Assembly: GCA_045402695.1 (NCBI GenBank)
Contig: JAWPNA010000227.1
Coordinates: 1-14,292 of the forward strand
Source of the DNA: JAWPNA01 sp045402695
GTDB lineage: Bacteria; Acidobacteriota; Polarisedimenticolia; JACPZX01; DASXTC01
DNA length: 14,292 nucleotides
Reading direction: 5' to 3'
Within the stretch, counting starts at the first letter, position 1. Every line of letters starts with the position of its first letter. Shown here one piece after another: positions 1-6,729 of this stretch. A program made the translations under genes and the position numbers. A model generated the notes under the pieces. It searched no databases, was not told the DNA's origin, and saw only the letters and a program-made list of their open reading frames with translations.

Positions 1-972
1 CGTGGGCAGGTAGGGAGATCGGTGAAGAAAGAGAAACTCCGATCGGTACAGCCCGATCCCCTCGGCACCATGGCTGACGACCGAGTCGAGCTGCTCCGAC
101 AGCTCGATGTTGGCGTGGATCTCCACGCGGAACCCGTCCAGTGTCTCGGCCTTGAGATGGCGCGAGGCCTGCAGGCGCGCCTCCTCCCCCCGCCGGAACT
201 CGTCGCTGAGTCCCTGGTACCGCGCCACGTCGGCGGTCACCGGGTTCACCACCACGACGCCGCGCGAGCCATCCACCACGGTGATGTCGCCCGAGCCGAC
301 TCTCTCACTCAGATCGTGCAGTCCGACCACTGCGGGAATGGCCAACGCCTTGGCGACGATGGCGGTGTGCGACGACGGCCCACCCTTGTCCGTGGCCAGG
401 GCCACGACGTGCGGTACCCGCAGGAGCGCCGTCTCGGAGGGCGAAAGCTTCGATGCCACGATGACGACGTCCTCGGTGAGTTCGGAGAGGTCGTGATGCT
501 GGCCCCCCGCGAGGTTCTTCTGGAGGCGGTTCTCGATGTCCTCGATGTTCTCGAGCAAACGCTCCCTCTCGGGCACGCCGGCGAACGATTGCGTGAGATG
601 GTGCAGCTCGGTGCGCAGCGCCCACTCCGCGTTGATCTTTTGCGATCGGATGGCCTGTTCGGTGCCACCCATGAAGGTTTCATCCTCCAGCAGGACGCGC
701 TGCGCGTCGAAGATGGCGGTGGCGGACTCCCTCTGCTCCGCTCCAAAGGTCTGCTGGAGTTGCTCCATCTGCGCCTTCGCGGTATCGACCGCGCCGCGGA
801 ACCTCCTGACCTCAGCCTCGACCTGAGGGCCCTTGATTGTGACGCGGAAGATCGTGAGATCCGCGCTCTCCAGCACCAGGCACGGAGCGATTGCGATACC
901 TGGAGAAGCGCCAATGCCACGCAGAGTCTTCGAGGGCCTGACCGTGTGCGATCTATCCGCCCGCTCGCTCAT
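1..972 (-). CDS. ptsI: Phosphoenolpyruvate-protein phosphotransferase (PTS Enzyme I), 3' end cut off by the window
   Basis: Enzyme I takes phosphate from PEP onto a histidine and passes it to HPr in the cytoplasm. The 324 visible codons give the N-terminal HPr-binding and phosphohistidine domains. The active-site motif GGPSSHTAIVAKAL has its His at about residue 202 and is followed by AIPAVVG. The start of the PEP-binding TIM barrel (GAEGIGLYRSEFLFL) is reached just before the window edge; family members are about 570-590 residues, so about 250 are missing. The ATG overlaps the ptsH stop in ATGA, with GGAGAGGAG just upstream as ribosome binding site, so it is probably translationally coupled to HPr. 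The first ~15 residues before the conserved LRGIGASPGIAIAP are a slightly long leader. Identity is firm; the C-terminal half cannot be judged. Confidence 0.96.
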   Translation of the reverse strand, partial: MSERADRSHTVRPSKTLRGIGASPGIAIAPCLVLESADLTIFRVTIKGPQVEAEVRRFRGAVDTAKAQMEQLQQTFGAEQRESATAIFDAQRVLLEDETFMGGTEQAIRSQKINAEWALRTELHHLTQSFAGVPERERLLENIEDIENRLQKNLAGGQHHDLSELTEDVVIVASKLSPSETALLRVPHVVALATDKGGPSSHTAIVAKALAIPAVVGLHDLSERVGSGDITVVDGSRGVVVVNPVTADVARYQGLSDEFRRGEEARLQASRHLKAETLDGFRVEIHANIELSEQLDSVVSHGAEGIGLYRSEFLFLHRSPYLPT

Positions 973-1238
973 TGCTCCTCTCCGAACTTGCTCTCGATCA
1001 GACCTCTCAATGCCTCCAGCGCCTGTCGTTCGTCAGCTCCCTCGGCCCTCAACAGCAGCATGGAACCGCGCGCCGCGGCCAGGGTCAGGATGCCCACAAT
1101 CGACTTGCCGTCTACGGCGATGCCGTCCCGCATGAGGCTGACTCGAGAGCGGAAGCTGCCGGCGAGCTTCGCGAACTTGCCCGCCGCCCGCATGTGGAGG
1201 CCGAGCTGGTTGACGATTGTGATTTCGGCCTCGATCAC
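969..1238 (-). CDS. ptsH: Phosphocarrier protein HPr
   Basis: Small cytoplasmic phosphocarrier of 89 residues, the normal family length. The phosphorylatable histidine is His15 in GLHMRAA (usual form GLHARPA; Arg17 is kept, but Ala16 and Pro18 are replaced by Met and Ala). The regulatory serine is Ser46 in VDGKSIVGILTLAAARG, the target of HPr kinase/phosphorylase, whose gene lies three genes upstream. Both sites being present means this HPr can be phosphorylated by Enzyme I and by HprK. Its start overlaps the EIIA stop by 4 bases and its stop overlaps the ptsI start by 4 bases, placing it in the middle of a coupled operon. Confidence 0.97.
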   Translation of the reverse strand: MIEAEITIVNQLGLHMRAAGKFAKLAGSFRSRVSLMRDGIAVDGKSIVGILTLAAARGSMLLLRAEGADERQALEALRGLIESKFGEEQ

Positions 1239-1684
1239 CGGCCTTCCTCTTTGCCCGCGCTTTTCGCGAGATCCTCGCGCGATCTGGTTCTCAGAGTGCG
1301 GGAGGGAATCTGGATCGACTCACGCCCCCTGCCGCACACCGCTTCGGCCAGATCGGCAAGATTGAGGCGCTGCGTGGCGGCGTTACCCAGCTTCAGGAGC
1401 ATCGAGAGATTGACTCCCGTGACCACCTCCACTCTTCCGGGCTCCAGGAGCGTGAGGCTCAAGTTCGAGGCGGTGCCCCCGAACATGTCGGTCATGATCA
1501 GGACGCCGGCCCCATGCTCCAACCGCTTGATCGCCTCCTCGATCTTGCGTCGCGCCGTGGCCACGTCCTCGTCCCATCCGATGCAGACAGCCTGCAACGC
1601 CGGCGTCTCCCCGATGATCCGGCAGGCCGCGCCGACGAGCTCCTTTGCCACATCCCCGTGCGTCACCACCAGGGCTCCGACCAT
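1235..1684 (-). CDS. PTS EIIA component, mannose/fructose family (ManX-like IIA domain only)
   Basis: Single-domain EIIA of the mannose superfamily (about 149 aa). It would accept phosphate from HPr on the His of VVTHGDVA. The core fold motifs GVLIMTDMFGGTASNLSL and VEVVTGVNLSMLLKL are clear. I place the start at the ATG at 1684 because GGAGG precedes it by 11 bases and it puts the His at position 9, close to His10 of E. coli ManX. An ATG six codons upstream (1702), one base after the rapZ stop, is possible but has no clear ribosome binding site. No IIB domain is fused and no IIB, IIC or IID gene adjoins it, so a regulatory role is more likely than sugar uptake. The C-terminal ~25 residues are charged and probably flexible. 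Confidence 0.92.
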   Translation of the reverse strand: MVGALVVTHGDVAKELVGAACRIIGETPALQAVCIGWDEDVATARRKIEEAIKRLEHGAGVLIMTDMFGGTASNLSLTLLEPGRVEVVTGVNLSMLLKLGNAATQRLNLADLAEAVCGRGRESIQIPSRTLRTRSREDLAKSAGKEEGR

Positions 1685-1703
1685 CGTGCGTCGATCCTCC
1701 ATC

Positions 1704-2594
1704 CTACGTCTTCCACAGATCCCGGTGCGTCGTCTTCACACGATATCCCTGTCGCGCCAGCTCCTCGCCCATCTTCTGCGACATGCTCACCGAGCGATGC
1801 CTCCCACCGGTGCAACCGATGGAGATCGTGAGGTAGGTCTTCCCCTCCTTCACGAATCGCGGGACCAGAAACAGCAACAGGGAGAACACCATCTGGAAGT
1901 ATTTTCCGTAATCCTCGTTTGCCTCGAGAAACGAGAGGACCTCGGGATCCAGTCCCGTTTTCGGGCGGAGCGACTCGACGAAGTGAGGGTTGGGAAGAAA
2001 CCTCACATCGAAGAGGAGATCGGACTCGGGCGGGATTCCGTACTTGTAGCCGAAGCTCAACAACGTGATGAACAACGAGCCGGCCCGCCCCTCCTCGGAG
2101 AAATTGTCGAAGAGGTAGGCTCTCATCTCGTGGACGTTGAACGCGCTCGACTCGATGATCTTGTCCGCCCTGTCTCGGATCGGTTTCAGAATCTCGCGTT
2201 CCCTCTCGACACCCGCTTCCACCGAAGCGGCTCCGGCCAGCGGATGAGGCCGGCGCGTCTCCGAGAACCGCCGCAGAAGCGCGTGACTGCTTGCCTCGAA
2301 GAAGAGCACCGACACCTCCAGGCCCTGCTTCCGGAGCTGGTCGAGGATTTCCGGGAAGTCCTTCAGAAACCCTCCCTCACGGATATCGATGACCAGCGCG
2401 ACCTTCCGAACATCACCCGGCGTGCGCCAGATCAAATCGATGAAGACCGGTATGAGCCTGATGGGAAGGTTGTCCACACAGTAGTAGCCCATGTCTTCAA
2501 AGCAATTCGCGGCAAGGCTCTTGCCGGAGCCCGAAAGGCCCGTGATGATGACGAGGCGGTTGGATTTGCCCGGGTCAGTTCCCGTCAACGCCAT
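1704..2594 (-). CDS. rapZ: RapZ/YvcJ-family nucleotide-binding protein (RNase adapter family)
   Basis: P-loop ATPase/GTPase-like protein of 296 residues, close to the family length of about 285-290. Walker A is GLSGSGKS (residues 19-26), followed by the family-typical CVDNLP (39-44) and LVIDIREGG. The C-terminal domain carries IGCTGGRHRSVSM, the signature of the RapZ C-terminal ligand-binding region. In E. coli RapZ guides RNase E to the sRNA GlmZ and senses glucosamine-6-phosphate; in Bacillus the homologue is YvcJ. Outside enteric bacteria the target is unknown, so only the family is certain here. The ATG lies inside the end of hprK (20-base overlap), a common hprK-rapZ arrangement linked with PTS genes. 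Confidence 0.95.
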   Translation of the reverse strand: MALTGTDPGKSNRLVIITGLSGSGKSLAANCFEDMGYYCVDNLPIRLIPVFIDLIWRTPGDVRKVALVIDIREGGFLKDFPEILDQLRKQGLEVSVLFFEASSHALLRRFSETRRPHPLAGAASVEAGVEREREILKPIRDRADKIIESSAFNVHEMRAYLFDNFSEEGRAGSLFITLLSFGYKYGIPPESDLLFDVRFLPNPHFVESLRPKTGLDPEVLSFLEANEDYGKYFQMVFSLLLFLVPRFVKEGKTYLTISIGCTGGRHRSVSMSQKMGEELARQGYRVKTTHRDLWKT

Positions 2595-3537
2595 CGGTCA
2601 GCCGCGCCTCCAGACGCGTGGCAAGTTCCCGCGCCGGGTCGTATCCCTTGGTTTTCAGAAGGTGGTTCCGGGACGCCACCTCGACAAGCACCGACAGGTG
2701 CCGCCCGGGGGCGACCGGCATCTCGAGGAATGGGACATTCAAGCCGAGGATCTCATAGGTTCTCTGGTCAAGGCCGAGCCGTTCGTATTCCTTTCCTTCC
2801 TGCCACGGATCGAGCCTCACCACCATGTCGAGGTCCTTCTGGCTCCGGACGGCGGCCACACCGAAGAGATCCTTGATGTTGATGATGCCCAGCCCCCGGA
2901 TCTCCATGTGGTAGCGCGTGAGCTCGGGCCCGGTGCCATTCAGCCCGTCGCCCCGCCGTTTGATCTCGACGATGTCGTCCGAGACCAGGCGGTGACCGCG
3001 CACGATCAGATCCAGAGCGCACTCGCTCTTGCCCACGCCGCTGTCGCCCAGGAGAAGCACGCCCACGCCGTAGATGTCGAGCAGGACACCGTGGATGCTG
3101 ATGCGCGGCGCCAGGTGCTCCTCGAGGAAGGAAGTCAATCCGTCGATGGTCACCGATGAGACCAGACTCGTCTTGAGCAGAGGAATGCTGAACTCATCGG
3201 CCGCCGCGGTCAACTCCGCGGGCGGATTGAGATCCTTCGTGATGACGAAACAGGTCACCTCGCACGCGCACACCTGACGGAGAATGTCCCGCCGTCTCTC
3301 TGGGGGCTGGCCGTTCAGGAAAGTGATCTCACTCTGGCCGAGGATCTGCACCCGCCCGGGATGTATGTACTCGATGAAGCCGGCCAGTGACAGTCCGGGC
3401 TTCTGGATGCGCGGGACGGTGATCTCTTTCTGCACTCCCGCGGCACCGGCTATCAGGCGCAGCTCCAAGTGCGCGGCGTCAGCGAGCATCAGGTCGCGCA
3501 CCCTGATCTTCGGCGTCAGGGTGGAGGTGTTCTTCAC
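2575..3537 (-). CDS. hprK: HPr kinase/phosphorylase
   Basis: Bifunctional enzyme that phosphorylates and dephosphorylates HPr on Ser46. With the GTG start at 3537 it is 320 residues, the normal length. The N-terminal domain (about 1-140) is followed by the catalytic P-loop domain: HGVLLDIYGVGVLLLGDSGVGKSE holds the catalytic-region His149 and Walker A at 164-171, then RGHRLVSDDIVEI, and the family signature MEIRGLGIINI at about 211-221. The frame is open up to an ATG at 3768, but I reject that start: the extra 77 residues match nothing, a TTGACA-17-TAAGCT promoter lies inside them, and GGAG precedes the GTG by 11 bases. It is the first gene of the hprK-rapZ-EIIA-ptsH-ptsI unit and is divergent from the GAPDH-like gene. 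Confidence 0.95.
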   Translation of the reverse strand: MKNTSTLTPKIRVRDLMLADAAHLELRLIAGAAGVQKEITVPRIQKPGLSLAGFIEYIHPGRVQILGQSEITFLNGQPPERRRDILRQVCACEVTCFVITKDLNPPAELTAAADEFSIPLLKTSLVSSVTIDGLTSFLEEHLAPRISIHGVLLDIYGVGVLLLGDSGVGKSECALDLIVRGHRLVSDDIVEIKRRGDGLNGTGPELTRYHMEIRGLGIINIKDLFGVAAVRSQKDLDMVVRLDPWQEGKEYERLGLDQRTYEILGLNVPFLEMPVAPGRHLSVLVEVASRNHLLKTKGYDPARELATRLEARLTDGVDGN

Positions 3538-3610
3538 GAGATTCGCTACTCCGGGTGTTTGTGGTGATACTTTAGGATCTGGCCAAGAAGTTACAGCCAC
3601 ATAAGCCCAA

Positions 3611-3639
3611 AGCTTATTCGCCACCCGCGACGCTGTCAA
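3611..3639 (-). promoter_or_regulatory. Sigma-70-type promoter for the hprK-PTS operon
   Basis: Reading the minus strand, a perfect -35 TTGACA (3639-3634) is separated by 17 bases from TAAGCT (3616-3611), which keeps the three most conserved -10 positions. The predicted transcript starts near 3604 and gives a leader of about 65 bases before the hprK GTG at 3537. The site also decides the hprK start, since it lies inside the longer open frame. Confidence 0.6.
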
Positions 3640-3692
3640 GGGAAGCTGTTGTAACGGCGGGCACTTAGGAGAGCCGGCCGCCCCTTGCCGCG

Positions 3693-3721
3693 TTGACTCG
3701 GCCCGCTCTTGAAGATAATGT
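3693..3721 (+). promoter_or_regulatory. Candidate promoter for the GAPDH-like gene
   Basis: TTGACT (3693-3698) is followed by TAATGT (3716-3721) with 17 bases between. An overlapping GATAAT (3714-3719) is a better -10 but only 15 bases away. It would give a long leader of about 155 bases before the ATG at 3884. It is the only reasonable plus-strand match I see in this 346-base divergent region; the remainder (3722-3875) shows no clear repeat or operator. Confidence 0.35.
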
Positions 3722-3883
3722 AAGGCCGTTGCCGGCCCAGAGGTGGGTCGGAATTCGTGAAGCATCACTTGAGCAGTTTTGCCCGCACGAGCCAGGCCGG
3801 ATCATTCACGGAGGTCCGGCGCCAGGGGGCCTTCCTGAGCAGTGGTGAGGGCCGGCGTGTGGGCGATCCTTCGGAGCTGGACC

Positions 3884-4954
3884 ATGCCCGACAAGAAGAT
3901 TGTTCACGTCATCGGCACCGGAACCATAGGCGAGCCGCTCATCGGGCTTCTGGTGGCCATGAGAGATGCCCTCGGCATCGATGAGGTCACCTTCCATAAG
4001 CGCACGCCGCTCCTGACTGATCGATCGAAAGTCAGGGAACTCACACGCCGCGGCGCCAAGCTCGCAGTGAATGACGACTCGGTGGAAGGCTTCAAGGAGA
4101 TCGGGCTGGAGCCGACGCTCGAGGCCGTCGAGGCGTTGGAGCGCGCATCGGTGGTCATCGACTGCACGCCCGTCGGCAATCAGAACAAGATCGAGTTGTA
4201 CGAGCAGCACCGAAAAAACACCCTCGGCTTCATCGCCCAGGGAAGTGAGTTCGGCTTCGGCAAGCCGTATGCGCGTGGCATCAACGACCGCGCCCTCAAG
4301 CCCGGCGACGACCAGTTCCTCCAGGTGGTCTCCTGCAACAGTCACAACCTCGCCGTTCTCATCGACAATATCGCGCTTTCGGACGGCGGCGCCGACAACC
4401 TGGTGGAGGCGCGGTTCCTGTGTATCCGCCGGGCCAACGACATCTCGCAGGACGGCTCCTTCTGCCCCTCACCGCAGGCCGGAAAGCACAAGGACGAAAA
4501 GTTCGGCACGCATCACGCGCGCGACGTGTGGCATCTGTTCAACACCATGGGCATCGATCTCAAGAACGTCTTCTCCTCCGCCCTCAAGGTCAACACGCAG
4601 TACATGCACAGCATCTGGTTCAACATCAGGCTGAAGAAGAAAGTCACGGTCGAGGAGGTCATCCGAAGACTCACGGCCAACGACCGCGTCGCGCTGACCC
4701 ACAAGATGTCGGCCAACTCGATCTTCTCATTCGGGCGTGACTACGGTCACTACGGCAGGATCCTCAGCCAGACCGTCGTGGCCGTGCCAAGCCTGGCCGT
4801 CAAGGACGGGACGGAGGTGGTCGGAATCTGCTTCACTCCACAGGACGGCAACCCGTTGCTTTCATCCGTGGCGGCCGCCACATGGTTCATGTACCCGAAG
4901 ACCTACGAAGAGAAGATTCAGTGCATGAAGCCGTACTTCTTCCAGGAGGTGTGA
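3884..4954 (+). CDS. Archaeal-type (type II) glyceraldehyde-3-phosphate dehydrogenase homologue
   Basis: A 356-residue NAD(P)-binding protein that I match to the archaeal type II GAPDH family, not the usual bacterial GapA. Residues 11-16 (GTGTIG) form the Rossmann loop, VVIDCTPVGNQNKIELYEQ parallels the archaeal DATPGG..NK.LYE segment, and VVSCNSHNL carries the catalytic cysteine at 151. The C-terminal block with THHARDVWHLF, a Met-His-Ser-Ile-like stretch (MHSIWFNIRLKKKVTVEEVI) and RVALTHK follows the archaeal order. It is slightly longer than the roughly 335-340 residues of archaeal enzymes. The ATG at 3884 is preceded by GGAG seven bases away; an in-frame ATG at 3842 lacks this and adds unmatched residues. 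This is the only plus-strand gene here. The substrate could differ, because sequence similarity by eye is modest outside the motifs. Confidence 0.72.
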   Translation: MPDKKIVHVIGTGTIGEPLIGLLVAMRDALGIDEVTFHKRTPLLTDRSKVRELTRRGAKLAVNDDSVEGFKEIGLEPTLEAVEALERASVVIDCTPVGNQNKIELYEQHRKNTLGFIAQGSEFGFGKPYARGINDRALKPGDDQFLQVVSCNSHNLAVLIDNIALSDGGADNLVEARFLCIRRANDISQDGSFCPSPQAGKHKDEKFGTHHARDVWHLFNTMGIDLKNVFSSALKVNTQYMHSIWFNIRLKKKVTVEEVIRRLTANDRVALTHKMSANSIFSFGRDYGHYGRILSQTVVAVPSLAVKDGTEVVGICFTPQDGNPLLSSVAAATWFMYPKTYEEKIQCMKPYFFQEV

Positions 4955-4957
4955 TGC

Positions 4958-5941
4958 TCAGCCCTTGAGTTTCTTGATCTCTTGCACCATCAACGGGACG
5001 ACTTGGTACAGGTCGCCGACGATTCCGTAGTCCGCGAGCTTGAAGATCGGTGCTTCGGGGTCCTTGTTGATGGCGACAATCACCTTCGAGGAGGACATTC
5101 CCGCGATGTGCTGTATCGCTCCCGAGATGCCGCAGGCGATGTACAGATTCGGGGAAACGACCTTCCCAGTCTGACCGACCTGATGCTGGTGATCGATCCA
5201 GCCGGCATCCACGGCTGCGCGCGAAGCGCCCACCGCGCCACCCAGCGCTTCGGCGAGGTCCTTGATGTACCTGAAATTGTCCGGACCCTTCATGGCCCGC
5301 CCGCCCGAGACCACCACACCCGCTTCCGCCACGTCCAGTTCCGCGCCCTGCTCGGTCTTCACCTCAACCGCCGCGCAGCGGAAGTGTCTCTGCTCGAAGG
5401 GGACCTGCAGGTCCCTGCTCCCGCCTTTCCCCTGCCGCGGCTCGGCCAGCACCGGGAAGACGTTCGGACGCAGGGTCGCCATGGCAGGCCTCGCCTTGGC
5501 GAACACGACCTTCGCGATGGCCTTGCCCGAGTAGACGGGCCTGATAGCGGCAAGCGCACCGTCCTCCAGGAGCAGGCCCGTGCAGTCCGAGGCCAGCGCG
5601 GTGCGCAAGCGTGCCGCGACGCGCGCAGCCAGATCACGGCCCATCGCCGAGGAGGTCAGAAGGAACAGCTCGGGGTCGACGATCCTCACCGCCTCCTCGG
5701 CCGCGCGCGCGTAGGCCTCCGGTGCATAGAGCCTGAGGCGCGCTTCCTTGACACGCAGCACACAGTCGGCGCCCAGCCGCGCGATCTCGACGTCCAGCCC
5801 GGACAAGTCGTCGCCGATCAACATCACCGTCAGGTCGCCCGACAGTTTGTCGGCCATGCGGCGCCCTTCGGACACGGCCTCCAGGACCGGCTTCTTGAGC
5901 TTGTTCTCCCTCTGTTCCGCGAATACCAGCACGCCGGCCAT
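4958..5941 (-). CDS. etfA: Electron transfer flavoprotein, alpha subunit
   Basis: The FAD-binding subunit of the ETF heterodimer, which carries electrons from acyl-CoA and related dehydrogenases to a quinone reductase or another acceptor. At 327 residues it has normal length. The C-terminal FAD domain shows VVSGGR (210-215), GQTGK (256-260), the ETF-alpha signature LYIACGISGAIQHIAG (266-281), then KVIVAINKD and ADYGIVGD. Its ATG overlaps the last base of the etfB stop, so the pair is coupled. Its stop is 3 bases from the stop of the convergent GAPDH-like gene, leaving no room for a terminator between them. Whether this ETF is a simple carrier or an electron-bifurcating type cannot be decided from what I see. 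Confidence 0.96.
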   Translation of the reverse strand: MAGVLVFAEQRENKLKKPVLEAVSEGRRMADKLSGDLTVMLIGDDLSGLDVEIARLGADCVLRVKEARLRLYAPEAYARAAEEAVRIVDPELFLLTSSAMGRDLAARVAARLRTALASDCTGLLLEDGALAAIRPVYSGKAIAKVVFAKARPAMATLRPNVFPVLAEPRQGKGGSRDLQVPFEQRHFRCAAVEVKTEQGAELDVAEAGVVVSGGRAMKGPDNFRYIKDLAEALGGAVGASRAAVDAGWIDHQHQVGQTGKVVSPNLYIACGISGAIQHIAGMSSSKVIVAINKDPEAPIFKLADYGIVGDLYQVVPLMVQEIKKLKG

Positions 5942-6729
5942 CAGATCACCTTTGCCTCTTCGTGAAGGAGCCGCACCACCTCCCTGGCGGCGGTCTCCAT
6001 GTCATCCTTGAAGATCTTTCCGGCCTGCTTGGGAGGCGGCATCTCCAGCCGCATGATCCTGACCTTAGCTCCGGAGACGCCGAGCGCGGCTGGATCCAGG
6101 CCCAGGGCCGCTGCACCCTTCTCCTCGATCGGTTTCTTCTTGGCGGCCATGATCCCCTTGAGGCTCGAGTAGCGGGGCTCGTTGAGTCCCTTCTGCGCCG
6201 TCACCACGCACGGCAGTGGCGCATGCACCACCTCGTAGGCTCCTTCGATTTCGCGGTGTGCCGTGAGCCTTCCCTCCTCGACGGACAGCTTCGTCACCAC
6301 GGAGACGTGGGGCAGGTCCAGGAGCTCTGCGATCATGGGGCCCACTTGCCGGCAGTCCGTGCCCACGGCGTATTGGCCGGCGAGCACCAGATCGGGAGCC
6401 AACCCCTTGATCGCCGCCGCGAGGATCGTAGCGATTCCCAACGAATCGGAGCCTTCGAACGAGGGATCGTTCAGGTGGATGCCCCTGTCCGCGCCCATGG
6501 CCAGACAGGTGCGCAGCGCGGTGGCTGCGCGTGCCGGCCCCATGGTCAGCACCACCACTTCGCTTCCGTCGCTCGCCTCCTTCAACCGGAGCGCCTCTTC
6601 GAGGGCGTACTCATCGTAAGGATTCACGATCCACGTCACGTTCGATTCGTCGATGGAACGGCCATCGGGGCGGATGACGATCTTCACCTCGGTGTCCGGG
6701 ACCTGCTTGATCGCAACCGCTATCTTCAA
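5941..6729 (-). CDS. etfB: Electron transfer flavoprotein, beta subunit
   Basis: Beta subunit of ETF, 262 residues (family about 250-265). It shows the N-terminal MKIAVAIKQVPDTE and NPYDEYALEEALRLKE, the nucleotide-binding stretch GQYAVGTDCRQVGPMIAELL at 118-137, and the dehydrogenase-recognition loop region NEPRYSSLKGIMAAKKK at 183-199. The start is a TTG at 6729 that overlaps the fabF stop in TTGA, with AGAGG eight bases upstream. Stop/start overlap with a fatty-acid synthesis gene suggests it is read from the same transcript as fabF. Confidence 0.95.
   Translation of the reverse strand: MKIAVAIKQVPDTEVKIVIRPDGRSIDESNVTWIVNPYDEYALEEALRLKEASDGSEVVVLTMGPARAATALRTCLAMGADRGIHLNDPSFEGSDSLGIATILAAAIKGLAPDLVLAGQYAVGTDCRQVGPMIAELLDLPHVSVVTKLSVEEGRLTAHREIEGAYEVVHAPLPCVVTAQKGLNEPRYSSLKGIMAAKKKPIEEKGAAALGLDPAALGVSGAKVRIMRLEMPPPKQAGKIFKDDMETAAREVVRLLHEEAKVI

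Noticed and set aside
22..1365. A 447-codon plus-strand open frame opposite ptsI and ptsH.
   Set aside because: The minus strand encodes Enzyme I and HPr with intact active sites; the plus frame has no recognisable domain.
972..2876. A 634-codon plus-strand open frame opposite rapZ, EIIA and ptsH.
   Set aside because: It is antisense to several firmly identified genes with catalytic motifs, its composition is Arg/His/Pro-rich, and it matches no family; a high-GC shadow frame.
3538..3768. N-terminal extension of HprK to the ATG at 3768.
   Set aside because: The residues match no HprK, the promoter TTGACA-17-TAAGCT lies inside, and a GTG with a ribosome binding site gives the family length.
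4955..4990. Small CTCA/TGAG hairpin followed by TTTCTT as a terminator for the GAPDH-like gene.
   Set aside because: The stem is only 4 bp and not GC-rich, too weak to call.
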